This document shows, piece by piece, positions 1 through 8,251 of a stretch of 64,000 bases of DNA. A model generated the notes under the pieces. It ran no database searches, was not told the DNA's origin, and saw only the letters and a program-made list of their open reading frames with translations. Made by a program: the position numbers and the translations under genes. The stretch spans positions 1 through 64,000 of the forward strand of contig NZ_AUDK01000019.1 of the NCBI RefSeq assembly GCF_000425425.1, given 5' to 3'. Within the stretch, counting starts at the first letter, position 1. Every line of letters starts with the position of its first letter. The stretch comes from Flavobacterium daejeonense DSM 17708. GTDB taxonomy: Bacteria; Bacteroidota; Bacteroidia; Flavobacteriales; Flavobacteriaceae.

Positions 1-163
1 ACCCGAACTGACGTATGGGTATTCGTGTAATTCTTGTGTCGTCACTTCGAGTGTTTTATGTAGTGAAACGGAATAAAACGTATCGAGAAGGTTTTGTCAC
101 ATAACGGTTCTCGATACTTCGAAACAATTTTCTGTTGCAAATTGTTTCTCAACCCGAACTGAC
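1..163. repeat. REP-like hairpin units (family A)
   Basis: Bases 1-13 are the end of a unit cut by the window edge (CCCGAACTGAC). A forward unit follows at 41-90: GTCACTTCGAGT, a stem-loop with arms TTTTAT/ATAAAA, then TATCGAGAAG. A reverse unit at 108-163 runs TTCTCGATAC, arms AAACAATTT/AAATTGTTT around TCTGTTGC, then CAACCCGAACTGAC or near it. The two unit types are the same element in opposite orientation. The rest of the 548-bp leader holds no credible gene. Confidence 0.8.
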
Positions 164-205
164 ACCCGAACTGACCTGTAGTAATAAACCAACGTATGTT
201 TTTCT

Positions 206-252
206 AACCCAGAACTCACAACTCAAAACCCACAACTGACAACTGACAACTA
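206..252. repeat. heptamer-period repeat tract
   Basis: Degenerate 7-bp-period units of the ACAACTC/ACAACTG type (reverse complement of GTTGTGA-like units). This is the first of roughly twenty such tracts in the window, nearly all intergenic. Confidence 0.7.
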
Positions 253-444
253 ATAAAATAAGATTAATCTGTGATTTTATGGTTCTTTTGACATCACTAA
301 ATTTGGTGATTTTTTGGCGTAAAACTTTTTTGTTGTAAGTTTTTTGGTGTTGATTAGTAGTGGTTTAGGTTTTTTTTGTCGATGAATGGAATGTTTGTCA
401 CGTCCAACGGCTAAATATATAATGGTAATTCGACTTGAAGTAGT

Positions 445-452
445 TATATTTG
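445..452 (+). promoter_or_regulatory. candidate -7 promoter element
   Basis: TATATTTG matches the Bacteroidota sigma-70 -7 consensus TAnnTTTG. It lies about 95 bp before the first gene. No good -33 TTG is seen at the right distance, so the call rests on the -7 box alone. Confidence 0.35.
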
Positions 453-548
453 CACACGTAAAAAAAAGGATTCTGACTCGTTTTGTGTGGGTTGGAACCG
501 CGAAGCGTTGGAGTAAATTCACTACAATTCCTGAAATGACCCTAATTT

Positions 549-1841
549 ATGAGTTCAAATTCTAAAATAGCTGTAATAGGGCTGGGCTATGTCGGATTGC
601 CATTGGCTCGTTTGTTTGCTACCCGATATGCAGTTGTTGGCTTTGATATCAATCAAAAAAGAATAGAAGCCCTGAACAATGGGGTTGATGACACTTTAGA
701 AGTCGAAGAGTTGGTTTTACAATCGGTTTTGATTTCCAAGGAGGAAATACAAACAAGTAAAGGTTTGTATTGCAGTAATCAACTGGAGGATATTGCCGAT
801 TGTACTTATTATATTGTTACAGTTCCTACTCCTGTTGATAAGAATAACCGCCCCGATTTGACTCCGCTGTACAAAGCGAGTGAAACAGTCGGTAAGGGTT
901 TAAAAAAAGGGGATATTGTTATTTATGAATCCACCGTTTATCCGGGAGTGACAGAAGAGGAATGTGTGCCGGTTTTGGAACGGGTTTCCGGTCTGAAATT
1001 TAATGTTGATTTTTTTGCCGGATATTCTCCGGAACGTATTAATCCCGGCGATAAAGAACATACGGTCGATAAAATTTTAAAAGTAACAGCCGGTTCTACT
1101 CCCGAAGTCGGACAAAAAGTAGATGCCTTATATCAATCGGTGATTACTGCCGGAACGCATCTGGCGCCTTCTATCAAAGTGGCTGAAGCGGCTAAAGTGA
1201 TTGAAAATTCCCAACGGGACATCAATATTGCTTTTGTCAATGAATTAGCTAAAATATTTAGTTTAATGAGCATTGATACCAGTGCTGTACTGGCTGCTGC
1301 GGGAACCAAATGGAATTTTTTGCCCTTTAAGCCTGGATTGGTGGGAGGGCATTGCATAGGGGTTGATCCTTATTATTTGGCGCAAAAAGCACAGGAATTA
1401 GGCTATCATCCCGAAATTATTTTAGCCGGACGTCGTTTAAATGATAGTATGGGGGAGTATGTGGCGTCTCAGGTGGTGAAACTGATGATTAAGAAAGGGA
1501 TTTCAGTCAATGGTGCTTCACTATTGATGTTAGGAATTACTTTTAAAGAAAACTGTCCGGATGTACGCAATACCAAAATCATAGACGTGATTAAAGCGTT
1601 ACAGGAATATGGAATTACAATTACGCTTTGCGATCCATTAGCCAATCCGGAAGAAGTACAGCATGAATATGGACTGGAATGTAATTCTAAACCCATAGAA
1701 GGGAAAAAATATGATGCAATCGTACTAGGAGTGGCTCATGCTGAATTTTTAACCATGGATTTGTCAACATTGCAGAAAGAGAGCAGTGTTTTATATGATG
1801 TAAAAGGCGTTTTAGGAACAGCAGTTGATGGGAGGTTGTAG
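549..1841 (+). CDS. UDP-N-acetylhexosamine 6-dehydrogenase (WbpO/TviB-like)
   Basis: A 430-aa nucleotide-sugar dehydrogenase that oxidises C6 of a UDP-N-acetylhexosamine to the uronic acid with two NAD+. Seen: N-terminal Rossmann motif GLGYVG (11-16), the central GYSPERINPGD segment (158-168) and the catalytic cysteine loop GGHCIGVDP (266-274, nucleophile Cys269). Length and the start IAVIGLGYVGLPLA resemble the WbpO/TviB/WbpA branch rather than UDP-glucose dehydrogenase (Ugd). The product is probably UDP-GalNAcA or UDP-GlcNAcA, a precursor for the glycan made by this locus. It is the first gene of the window and is separated from the next by a repeat-filled gap, so it may be transcribed on its own. 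The exact sugar (Glc or Gal configuration) cannot be told from sequence alone. Confidence 0.9.
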   Translation: MSSNSKIAVIGLGYVGLPLARLFATRYAVVGFDINQKRIEALNNGVDDTLEVEELVLQSVLISKEEIQTSKGLYCSNQLEDIADCTYYIVTVPTPVDKNNRPDLTPLYKASETVGKGLKKGDIVIYESTVYPGVTEEECVPVLERVSGLKFNVDFFAGYSPERINPGDKEHTVDKILKVTAGSTPEVGQKVDALYQSVITAGTHLAPSIKVAEAAKVIENSQRDINIAFVNELAKIFSLMSIDTSAVLAAAGTKWNFLPFKPGLVGGHCIGVDPYYLAQKAQELGYHPEIILAGRRLNDSMGEYVASQVVKLMIKKGISVNGASLLMLGITFKENCPDVRNTKIIDVIKALQEYGITITLCDPLANPEEVQHEYGLECNSKPIEGKKYDAIVLGVAHAEFLTMDLSTLQKESSVLYDVKGVLGTAVDGRL

Positions 1842-1850
1842 TTGAAATAA

Positions 1851-1881
1851 CACACCCCTAACCCCTCTTAAGAGGGGAATT
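1851..1881. repeat. CCCCTC hairpin repeat (family C)
   Basis: Inverted copy of a recurrent element: CACACCCCTAA followed by the palindrome CCCCTCTTAAGAGGGG and AAT. The same element occurs at 24336, 26503, 33028, 34149, 56054, 59343 and 61676. Its position just after a stop codon would allow a terminator-like hairpin. Confidence 0.7.
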
Positions 1882-1923
1882 TGTCTCGTTTATACATTAC
1901 GAATTCCCTCCTTGAGGAGAGCT

Positions 1924-2110
1924 CAATGTCATTAAGTTAAGCTTTTTGTCGTCACTTCGAGTGATTTTAAATAATAATGCGGTAGCTTTATTATTTAAAA
2001 TTGTATCGAGAAGTCTTGTTTAAACTAGAGTTCTCGATACTGGCTTACGATTTTCTATCGCAAATTGTAAGCCAACCCGAACAGACGTATCCTTAACTTA
2101 ATGACATTGA
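1924..2110. mobile_element. MITE-like element with TIRs and 9-bp target duplication
   Basis: Perfect 18-bp terminal inverted repeats, CAATGTCATTAAGTTAAG at 1924-1941 and its exact complement at 2092-2109, enclose a pair of family-A REP-like units (1951-2013 and 2031-2085). Identical 9-bp AGGAGAGCT flanks lie at 1915-1923 and 2111-2119. Removing the block and one flank restores a family-C repeat (CCCTCCTTGAGGAG, AGCT, AGGGAGGTGT), which supports a true insertion. No coding capacity, so it would need a transposase in trans. Confidence 0.7.
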
Positions 2111-2184
2111 AGGAGAGCTAGGGAGGTGTAAGCTTGGAAATAAGATATGTAAAATGGATTTTTATATTAAGCACCAACAACAGA

Positions 2185-2238
2185 AAACTGACAACAGATC
2201 CCGATAGCTATCGGGACAGATAACTGATAACAGTTAAT
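2185..2238. repeat. heptamer tract with 18-bp palindrome
   Basis: CTGACAAC and GATAACT-type 7-bp units surround the perfect palindrome TCCCGATAGCTATCGGGA at 2199-2216. The tract ends directly at the start codon of the next gene, taking the place of a recognisable ribosome binding site. Confidence 0.75.
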
Positions 2239-3246
2239 ATGAATAAAAAACACAATATTATACACGTTATCCTTACCGGAGGGGTAGGTAGTCGTTTATG
2301 GCCATTGTCCCGAAAGAGCAGACCCAAACAATATTTAGAGATTTTTGACGGAAAATCTTTGTTTGAATTGACCGTAGATCGAAACCGTGATATTGCTGAC
2401 AAAGTGATTGTGGTGGGTAATGTCGATAATTGCCATCTGAGTAGAAGAATTCTGGAAAAGACGAATACGGACTATTTTGATATTGTAGAAGCTACTCCCC
2501 GAAATACCGCAGCTGCGATTGCTTTTGCCGCTTTTGCTGCCGATCCGGAGGATATTTTGATTGTAACTCCAATGGATCATATTATTGAAGGTAAAGAACA
2601 ATATGATATTGCAGTTGCAGATGCTATCTCAAAAGCGGAAGAAGGCAATATTGTTACTTTCGGAATTGTGCCTACTAAACCGGAAACCGGTTATGGTTAT
2701 ATTGAAGCTAAGGGTGAAAATGTGCTTTCTTTTAGAGAAAAGCCTAATTTAGTTACCGCAAAAGGTTTTTTAGCAAAGAAGAACTTTTTATGGAATAGTG
2801 GAATGTTTTGCTTTAAGGCGGGTGTATTGCTGGACGAATTGAAACACTTCCAGCCTAAGGTGTATAAAAGAGCTAAAAAAACCTGGGAACATAGCGAAAA
2901 TGGGAAATTAGATTTAGGATTGTCATTAGACATTCCTTCCATCAGTGTGGATTATGCGGTGATGGAACGTTCTAAGAAGATAAAGGTGATTCACTCTCAG
3001 TTTTTATGGTCTGATTTAGGGTCTTTTGAATCGGTTTATGATTATTTGTTATCCAAAGGACATCCGGTGGATGAACATGGTAATATGGTGATAGGGGTTC
3101 AAAATTATACGGCTTTTATCGGTATGAAAAATACGATTTTAGTAGCCACTGAAAATGCCAATCTGGTTTTGCAAAAAGAATATTCGCAGGATGTGAAAGA
3201 TTTATATAATGAATTGGAAAGTCAACATTCCGAATTATTAAATTAA
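2239..3246 (+). CDS. manC: mannose-1-phosphate guanylyltransferase
   Basis: A 335-aa nucleotidyltransferase making GDP-mannose from mannose-1-P and GTP. Seen: the pyrophosphorylase signature GGVGSRLWPLSRKSRPKQ (14-31), TPRNTAAAI (86-94), the PMDH metal-binding segment (111-114) and FREKP (165-169). It lacks the C-terminal cupin isomerase domain of the bifunctional enterobacterial enzyme (about 470 aa), as is usual in Bacteroidota. GDP-mannose is used directly or converted to GDP-fucose and similar sugars, but no gmd or fcl gene is in this window. Flanked on both sides by repeat-filled gaps. Confidence 0.9.
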   Translation: MNKKHNIIHVILTGGVGSRLWPLSRKSRPKQYLEIFDGKSLFELTVDRNRDIADKVIVVGNVDNCHLSRRILEKTNTDYFDIVEATPRNTAAAIAFAAFAADPEDILIVTPMDHIIEGKEQYDIAVADAISKAEEGNIVTFGIVPTKPETGYGYIEAKGENVLSFREKPNLVTAKGFLAKKNFLWNSGMFCFKAGVLLDELKHFQPKVYKRAKKTWEHSENGKLDLGLSLDIPSISVDYAVMERSKKIKVIHSQFLWSDLGSFESVYDYLLSKGHPVDEHGNMVIGVQNYTAFIGMKNTILVATENANLVLQKEYSQDVKDLYNELESQHSELLN

Positions 3247-3279
3247 GCTTTTGGGTGACATTGTTCTTTGATGATCAAT

Positions 3280-3635
3280 TTTCTTGTTCCCGATACGATT
3301 TTATAATGAAAATCGAAGTGACGGATAATAAAGGTTAACTATTTGGTAAACGAGGCTTCTCGATACGTTTTACTCAGTTACACTGCGTAAAACACTCGAA
3401 GTGACGGAAACAGGACATCAGTTCATCACACCGTCAGTTCGGGTTGAGAACAGCTTTGCGACAGAAAAGTGGTTTGGAGTATCGTGAACTATTTGGTAAA
3501 CGAGACTTCTCGATAATTTTTACTCCGTTACACTACGTAAAACACTCGAAGTGACGTTTTTTATATGAGAATGGTTCTCGATATAAATTTTAGAAAAAGC
3601 TGCTCGCATTTTCTGAAATTTTACCCGAACTGACG
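3280..3635. repeat. cluster of five family-A REP-like units
   Basis: Units at about 3280-3323, 3357-3404, 3433-3485, 3507-3556 and 3575-3635 in mixed orientation. Each has the conserved ends (TCTCGATA with CTCGAAGTGACG or CCCGAACTGACG) and a stem-loop with its own stem sequence, e.g. GTTTTAC/GTAAAAC. They fill the gap between manC and rfbB; no gene is present. Confidence 0.75.
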
Positions 3636-3685
3636 TTTTTGATAATTTTACTCAGCGGGTTAAAATAAAAAAATAAAAAAATAAA

Positions 3686-4732
3686 ATGAAAAAAATACTG
3701 ATTACCGGTGGTGCCGGATTTATCGGATCGCATGTGGTTCGACGTTTTGTGACCAAATATCCGGAATACCACATTTATAATTTAGATGCACTGACCTATG
3801 CAGGGAATCTGGAAAATATTAAGGATATTGAACATAGCGAGAATTATACTTTTGTCAAAGGGGATATTGTGGATGAAGCTTTCATTAACGAACTTTTTTC
3901 AATACATCATTTTGACGGGGTATTGCATTTAGCGGCGGAGTCTCATGTTGACCGCTCTATTGAAGATCCGTTGGCTTTTGTGAAAACCAATGTGATCGGG
4001 ACGATGAATTTACTAAATGCCGCTAAAAATCAGTGGAAAGACAATTTTGAAGGCAAGCGCTTTTATCATATTAGTACCGATGAGGTTTATGGAAGTCTGG
4101 GTGCAGAGGGGCTTTTTACGGAAACAACTCCTTACGATCCTAATTCGCCTTATTCGGCTTCAAAGGCAAGTTCGGATCATTTTGTCAGAGCGTATGGAGA
4201 AACCTACGGACTGCCTTATGTGTTGACCAATTGTTCCAATAATTACGGTTCTTATCATTTTCCGGAAAAATTAATTCCGTTGTTTATTAATAATATTATC
4301 CATAATAAGCCGTTACCGGTTTACGGGGATGGTCATTATACCCGTGACTGGCTTTTTGTAGAGGATCATGCTATTGCGATTGATTTGGTTTTTCATGAAG
4401 GTAAAAATCACGAAACCTATAATATTGGTGGTTTTAACGAATGGAAGAATATCGATTTGGTTAAATTATTATGCCAGATTATGGATCAAAAATTGGGCAG
4501 GGCAGCAGGAACTTCTCAGCAGTTGATTACTTATGTCAAAGATCGTCCGGGACATGATTTGCGTTATGCCATTGATGCTTCTAAAATTAATAAAGAACTG
4601 GGATGGAAACCGTCAGTGACTTTTGAAGAAGGTTTGGAACGAACGATTAACTGGTATCTGGCGAATGAGGAATGGCTTAAAAATGTCACTTCCGGCGCCT
4701 ATAAAGACTATTATAAAAAACAATATTCGTAA
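3686..4732 (+). CDS. rfbB: dTDP-glucose 4,6-dehydratase
   Basis: A 348-aa extended short-chain dehydrogenase (SDR) that dehydrates dTDP-glucose to dTDP-4-keto-6-deoxyglucose, the second step of dTDP-rhamnose synthesis. Seen: NAD-binding GGAGFIGS (8-15), HLAAESHVDRS (81-91), the STDEVYG motif (130-136) with catalytic Asp132/Glu133, and YSASK (Tyr156, Lys160). Length is normal for RmlB. The other dTDP-rhamnose genes (rfbC, rfbD, rfbA) are 22-27 kb downstream, so the pathway is scattered within the locus. Its product may also feed the WxcM/FdtA-like isomerase at 24.5 kb. Confidence 0.95.
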   Translation: MKKILITGGAGFIGSHVVRRFVTKYPEYHIYNLDALTYAGNLENIKDIEHSENYTFVKGDIVDEAFINELFSIHHFDGVLHLAAESHVDRSIEDPLAFVKTNVIGTMNLLNAAKNQWKDNFEGKRFYHISTDEVYGSLGAEGLFTETTPYDPNSPYSASKASSDHFVRAYGETYGLPYVLTNCSNNYGSYHFPEKLIPLFINNIIHNKPLPVYGDGHYTRDWLFVEDHAIAIDLVFHEGKNHETYNIGGFNEWKNIDLVKLLCQIMDQKLGRAAGTSQQLITYVKDRPGHDLRYAIDASKINKELGWKPSVTFEEGLERTINWYLANEEWLKNVTSGAYKDYYKKQYS

Positions 4733-4857
4733 GAAAACACCAGCTCGAAATGTGATTTTATACAAAAAAAAAATTAGATAAAATGATGTTTTAAAGCCTG
4801 GGGACTTCTTGAAAATTGTAACCAAACCGTTTATTATTTACGAAAATGAAATGTCCT

Positions 4858-5030
4858 TAGCATCCGCAGTCGAGTGTCAAATATTTGAAGAATGCGTAAA
4901 AAGAAAAGTTGTTTGAGGACGAAGGACGAGTTCTTTTCTTTTAGCATTCGAAAATAAATTTGACCGACGAGGATGTGTAGACTTGATTTTTTTGTTTCTT
5001 TTTTGATCAAGCAAAAAAGAAAATTAAAAT
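4858..5030. repeat. long imperfect inverted repeat
   Basis: Nested hairpins fill this gap. Outer arms CATCCGCAGTC and GACGAGGATG; middle GAATGC (about 4890) and GCATTC; inner AAAGAAAAG and CTTTTCTTT around a loop containing GAGGACGAAGGACGAG. A separate hairpin with arms TTTCTTTTTTG and CAAAAAAGAAA lies at about 4998-5026. No ORF is plausible. Confidence 0.6.
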
Positions 5031-5065
5031 TTTTAAGAACAAATATTGCTTAGTTATAGAAAAAC

Positions 5066-5172
5066 GTCAGTTCGGTTTTTTTTATAAAATAGCGGTAGCA
5101 TTTTTATAAAAATGTATCGAGAACGATGGTTTACTATAGGCTTCCCGATACGCTTCGCTACTCGAAGTGACG
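5066..5172. repeat. two family-A REP-like units
   Basis: A unit at 5066-5124 has GTCAGTTCGG, arms TTTTATAAAAT/ATTTTTATAAAA around AGCGGTAGC, then TATCGAGAA. A shorter one at 5141-5172 has CCCGATAC, a minimal GCTTCGC stem, then CTCGAAGTGACG. They precede the export gene. Confidence 0.7.
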
Positions 5173-5258
5173 TATATCGGGAACCGTTTTTAATAATTTC
5201 AGATCAACAGCATATAATTTTTTGAATTACTAATATCATCGAAAAACAATAAAGACAA

Positions 5259-7682
5259 ATGAAAAACATAAAACTTGTTTTCGTATTCTTTTTTACACTT
5301 TTACTTTCATATCATTCTTATGCTCAGGATATACTAAAATCCAATGATTTGAGTACGGTAAAAGTAGCTAATTTATCGGATGCCGATATTGCTAAGATTA
5401 AAGCACAATTGCAAAGTAATAACATGACTATTGAGCAGGCAGAACCGATGGCTTTATCAAAAGGCATGAGCGCTGCTGAATTTGCTAAATTGAAGGAACG
5501 ATTAAACAGTCTTTCCACAGGTTCCTTAAATAATAAGGCAGCCGGGAATACGACTGGAAAGACGAATAATTCGGGACGTATTTTAGACAAAATTGCCAAT
5601 AACAAGGTAAAAGATTCTGTCAATGCGATGATATTTGGTTCGGAGTTGTTTGATAATCCAACCTTAAATTTTGAACCCGATTCGAATCTGGCTACTCCGG
5701 TCAACTATATCTTAGGCCCTGGTGATGAATTGCAGGTGAGTGTCTATGGGGTACAGGAATATAATGCCAGTATTCCTGTTAGCGCTGAAGGGAAAATTTC
5801 CATTCAATATGTGGGCGAAATTGCAGTTTCCGGTATGACCATAGAAGCAGCTACCCAAAAAATAAAGGCTGCGATTGCTCGGGTTTATAGTACAGTAGCT
5901 TCGGGACAGTCTCAGGTAAGTGTTAGTTTGAGTCGTATCCGAACGATTAGCATTACCATTGTAGGAGGAAAACAGCCGGGGAATTATGCCATTTCTTCAT
6001 TGGCAACGGTATATAATGCCTTGCATTTGGCGGGAGGTCCGGGGAAAAACGGCAGCTACCGAAATATCGAATTAATTCGAAATAATAAGGTTTATAAGTA
6101 TGTAGATATTTATCGTTTTTTGGTCAAAGGCGATCAGTCGGACAATGTGACTTTAAAGGAGAATGATGTGATTCGTATTCCGGTTTATACCCAAAGGGTT
6201 ACGGTTACGGGAGAAGTAAAACGTCCGGGGATTTTTGAGATGAAAAAAGGAGAAACATTTTCCGATTTATTGCGTTTTGCTTCCGGCTTCAATGAATTTG
6301 CTTATACGGCTTCGGTGAATGTGACCCAAAAAACCGGAAAAGAGTTTAAGGTTAAGGATATTAGTGAAAAGGAATTTTCGTCTTACCAGCCACAGGCGGG
6401 AGATGTTTTCCGAATCACTAAGATTTTAAACCGATTTGAAAACCGAATTAAAATAGCCGGGGCAGTTTTCAGACCGGATTATTATTCCTACAGCGAAGGG
6501 ATGCGGGTTTCCGATCTGATTCAAAGAGCGGAAGGTTTAAAAGAAGACGCTTATACTAAAAGAGCCCGAATTATTCGTTTAAAATCAGACTTAACAACTG
6601 AAATAGTCAATGTGGATTTAGCAGCAGCTTTATCGGGTGATGCGAATGCGGATATTGCGTTGAAAAGGGAAGATGAGGTAACCATTTATTCTGTTTTAGA
6701 TTTCAGGGAAGAATATAAAGTAACGATTGATGGTGAGGTAAAAAATCCGGGAGAATACGAATATGTTGATAATTTAAGTCTGAACGATTTAATTGTACAG
6801 GTGGGCGGATTAACGGGTTCGGCTTCTAAGCGTGTGGAGATTGCCCGAATGATCAAGTCGGATGAAAGGAATGATAATGATCCGAAGCGTGTTGAATTGC
6901 TTGCATTAGAAATTACAGCCGATAACAATGAGCAGGTAAAGAATTTTGTGTTGAAACCTTTTGATGTGATCAACGTTCGAAGAATGGCGGTATATGAAAA
7001 ACCGCAGATGATTAAAGTGAGTGGTGCGGTGGTTTATCCCGGAAAATATGTTTTAGCCAATAAAAAAGAATCCGTTTATAATGTGGTGATGCGTGCCGGA
7101 GGTTTGACCGCTGTGGCTAACATCGAAGGGATGAAAATTCTAAGGCCTATTAAGCAGGAACAAATTGATGATATTGAACGTATCGATTTGAATTTATCTC
7201 AAAATGACAGCCTAAAAGAAGGTATGACTAAAAAACTAAAAGAAGAGGTTAAATTTTCGGTTATTCCTTTGGACTGGGAAAAAATTGAAAAAGACAAAGC
7301 GCATTATTCTAATGTGACCTTATTCCCGGAAGATGAAATTGTGGTGAGCACTTTTAATGAAGGGGTAAAAGTGACCGGAAATGTATTATTGAATTCTGAG
7401 ATTCCTTACAGAAAAAGTAAAGGATTAAACTATTATCTTAATGCGGTTGGAGGGGTTAACAGCAAAGGCTGGAAGAAAAGAGCCTATGTGATTTATCCTA
7501 ACGGCAAGGCAGATGTAACCTCCTCTTTCTTATTCTTTAAATCTTATCCAAAAGTAACCCCGGATTCTCAGATTGTAGTACCTGAAAAGCCGGAAAGAAA
7601 GCGAATGAGTACCGGTGAATGGGTAAGTATTGGTAGTGTATTTAGCAGTTTGGCCTTGTTGATTATTACTGCTTTTAAATAA
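5259..7682 (+). CDS. SLBB-domain polysaccharide export protein (Wza-like)
   Basis: An 807-aa envelope protein, the likely outer-membrane/periplasmic export channel component. Seen: signal peptide 1-22 (hydrophobic VFVFFFTLLLSYHSYAQ), a Poly_export domain at about 148-235 beginning YILGPGDELQVSVYG, then a run of five to six SLBB repeats, each with the pattern V-x-G-x-V-x-x-P-G followed by a GG(L) turn (about 230, 318, 395, 490, 590, 700). A C-terminal membrane helix (about 785-805) ends the protein. It is about twice the length of E. coli Wza and has no lipobox cysteine, so lipid anchoring as in Wza is not expected. Its natural partner, the Wzz-like protein, follows but is separated by a four-helix-bundle gene and heptamer repeats. 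Confidence 0.9.
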   Translation: MKNIKLVFVFFFTLLLSYHSYAQDILKSNDLSTVKVANLSDADIAKIKAQLQSNNMTIEQAEPMALSKGMSAAEFAKLKERLNSLSTGSLNNKAAGNTTGKTNNSGRILDKIANNKVKDSVNAMIFGSELFDNPTLNFEPDSNLATPVNYILGPGDELQVSVYGVQEYNASIPVSAEGKISIQYVGEIAVSGMTIEAATQKIKAAIARVYSTVASGQSQVSVSLSRIRTISITIVGGKQPGNYAISSLATVYNALHLAGGPGKNGSYRNIELIRNNKVYKYVDIYRFLVKGDQSDNVTLKENDVIRIPVYTQRVTVTGEVKRPGIFEMKKGETFSDLLRFASGFNEFAYTASVNVTQKTGKEFKVKDISEKEFSSYQPQAGDVFRITKILNRFENRIKIAGAVFRPDYYSYSEGMRVSDLIQRAEGLKEDAYTKRARIIRLKSDLTTEIVNVDLAAALSGDANADIALKREDEVTIYSVLDFREEYKVTIDGEVKNPGEYEYVDNLSLNDLIVQVGGLTGSASKRVEIARMIKSDERNDNDPKRVELLALEITADNNEQVKNFVLKPFDVINVRRMAVYEKPQMIKVSGAVVYPGKYVLANKKESVYNVVMRAGGLTAVANIEGMKILRPIKQEQIDDIERIDLNLSQNDSLKEGMTKKLKEEVKFSVIPLDWEKIEKDKAHYSNVTLFPEDEIVVSTFNEGVKVTGNVLLNSEIPYRKSKGLNYYLNAVGGVNSKGWKKRAYVIYPNGKADVTSSFLFFKSYPKVTPDSQIVVPEKPERKRMSTGEWVSIGSVFSSLALLIITAFK

Positions 7683-7745
7683 GTTGTGGGTTGTGAGTTA
7701 TCGGTTCTCTGTTATCGGTTATGGGTTATTAGTTAACAGACAACA
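7683..7745. repeat. heptamer array, forward orientation
   Basis: Eight uninterrupted 7-bp units in register from 7683, all of the form GTTNNNN: GTTGTGG, GTTGTGA, then GTTATCG-like variants to GTTAACA. It begins directly after the stop codon of the exporter gene and forms the left arm of an inverted array around the four-helix-bundle gene. Confidence 0.8.
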
Positions 7746-7762
7746 AAAAAAACGATAAAAAA

Positions 7763-8137
7763 ATGAAGAGTTATAAAGATTTAGATATTTACAATTTGAG
7801 TTTGTCGTTATTTTATAGGATACACCGTGTTTCTTTGCAATTGCTTAAGTATGAATTGTATGAATTAGGTAGTCAGTTAAGAAGATCTTCAGATGCAGTA
7901 GCTACTAATATCGTTGAAGGGTATGGAAGAAAAAGATACAAACAGGATTTTATCAAGTTTTTGACTTATTCGCATGCCAGTAATTTAGAAACCTTATGTC
8001 ATCTGGAAAAATTAGGGGTACTATATCCCGAATTGACAGCAGAATGGAAAGAATTGAAAACTGACTATGATATTCTAGGAGCTAAGTTGTTCTCCTTTTT
8101 AAAATATGTAGAAAATAATTGGAATAAATTTGAATAA
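7763..8137 (+). CDS. four-helix bundle protein (S23/IVP family), copy 1
   Basis: A 124-aa all-helical protein of the 23S rRNA intervening-sequence (S23, TIGR02436-like) family. Seen: the family core YDLDIY-like start (KDLDIYNLSLSLFYRIH), QLRRSSDAVATNIVEGYGR (about 38-56) and LETLCHLEKLGVL. Family knowledge: these small basic bundles are related to the Avd accessory protein of diversity-generating retroelements, which binds nucleic acid; the cellular role of stand-alone copies is unknown. Context: it sits between exporter and Wzz-like gene, bracketed by heptamer arrays in opposite orientations (7683-7738 forward, 8164-8250 reverse). That points to a repeat-associated gene rather than a polysaccharide gene. 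A divergent second copy lies at 35639. Confidence 0.85.
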   Translation: MKSYKDLDIYNLSLSLFYRIHRVSLQLLKYELYELGSQLRRSSDAVATNIVEGYGRKRYKQDFIKFLTYSHASNLETLCHLEKLGVLYPELTAEWKELKTDYDILGAKLFSFLKYVENNWNKFE

Positions 8138-8154
8138 ACTGTTATTCGTTTTCG

Positions 8155-8250
8155 ATTATGAGTTAACCGACAACCGACAACCGACAACCGACAACCGATC
8201 CCGATAGCTATCGGGACAGATAACAGATAACGGAAAACCGACAACTGAAA
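8155..8250. repeat. heptamer array, reverse orientation, with palindrome
   Basis: Four to five tandem CCGACAA units (about 8164-8198), the palindrome TCCCGATAGCTATCGGGA (8199-8216), then GATAACA, GATAACG and GACAACT units up to the next start codon. This is the mirror image of the array at 7683 on the other side of the four-helix-bundle gene. Confidence 0.8.
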
Positions 8251-8251
8251 A

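Noticed and set aside
277..522. 81-aa minus-strand ORF in the leader
   Set aside because: No recognisable domain, overlaps a candidate promoter, composition typical of AT-rich intergenic DNA.
7763..8137. Diversity-generating retroelement accessory gene (avd)
   Set aside because: No reverse transcriptase, template repeat or variable repeat was found near either four-helix-bundle gene.
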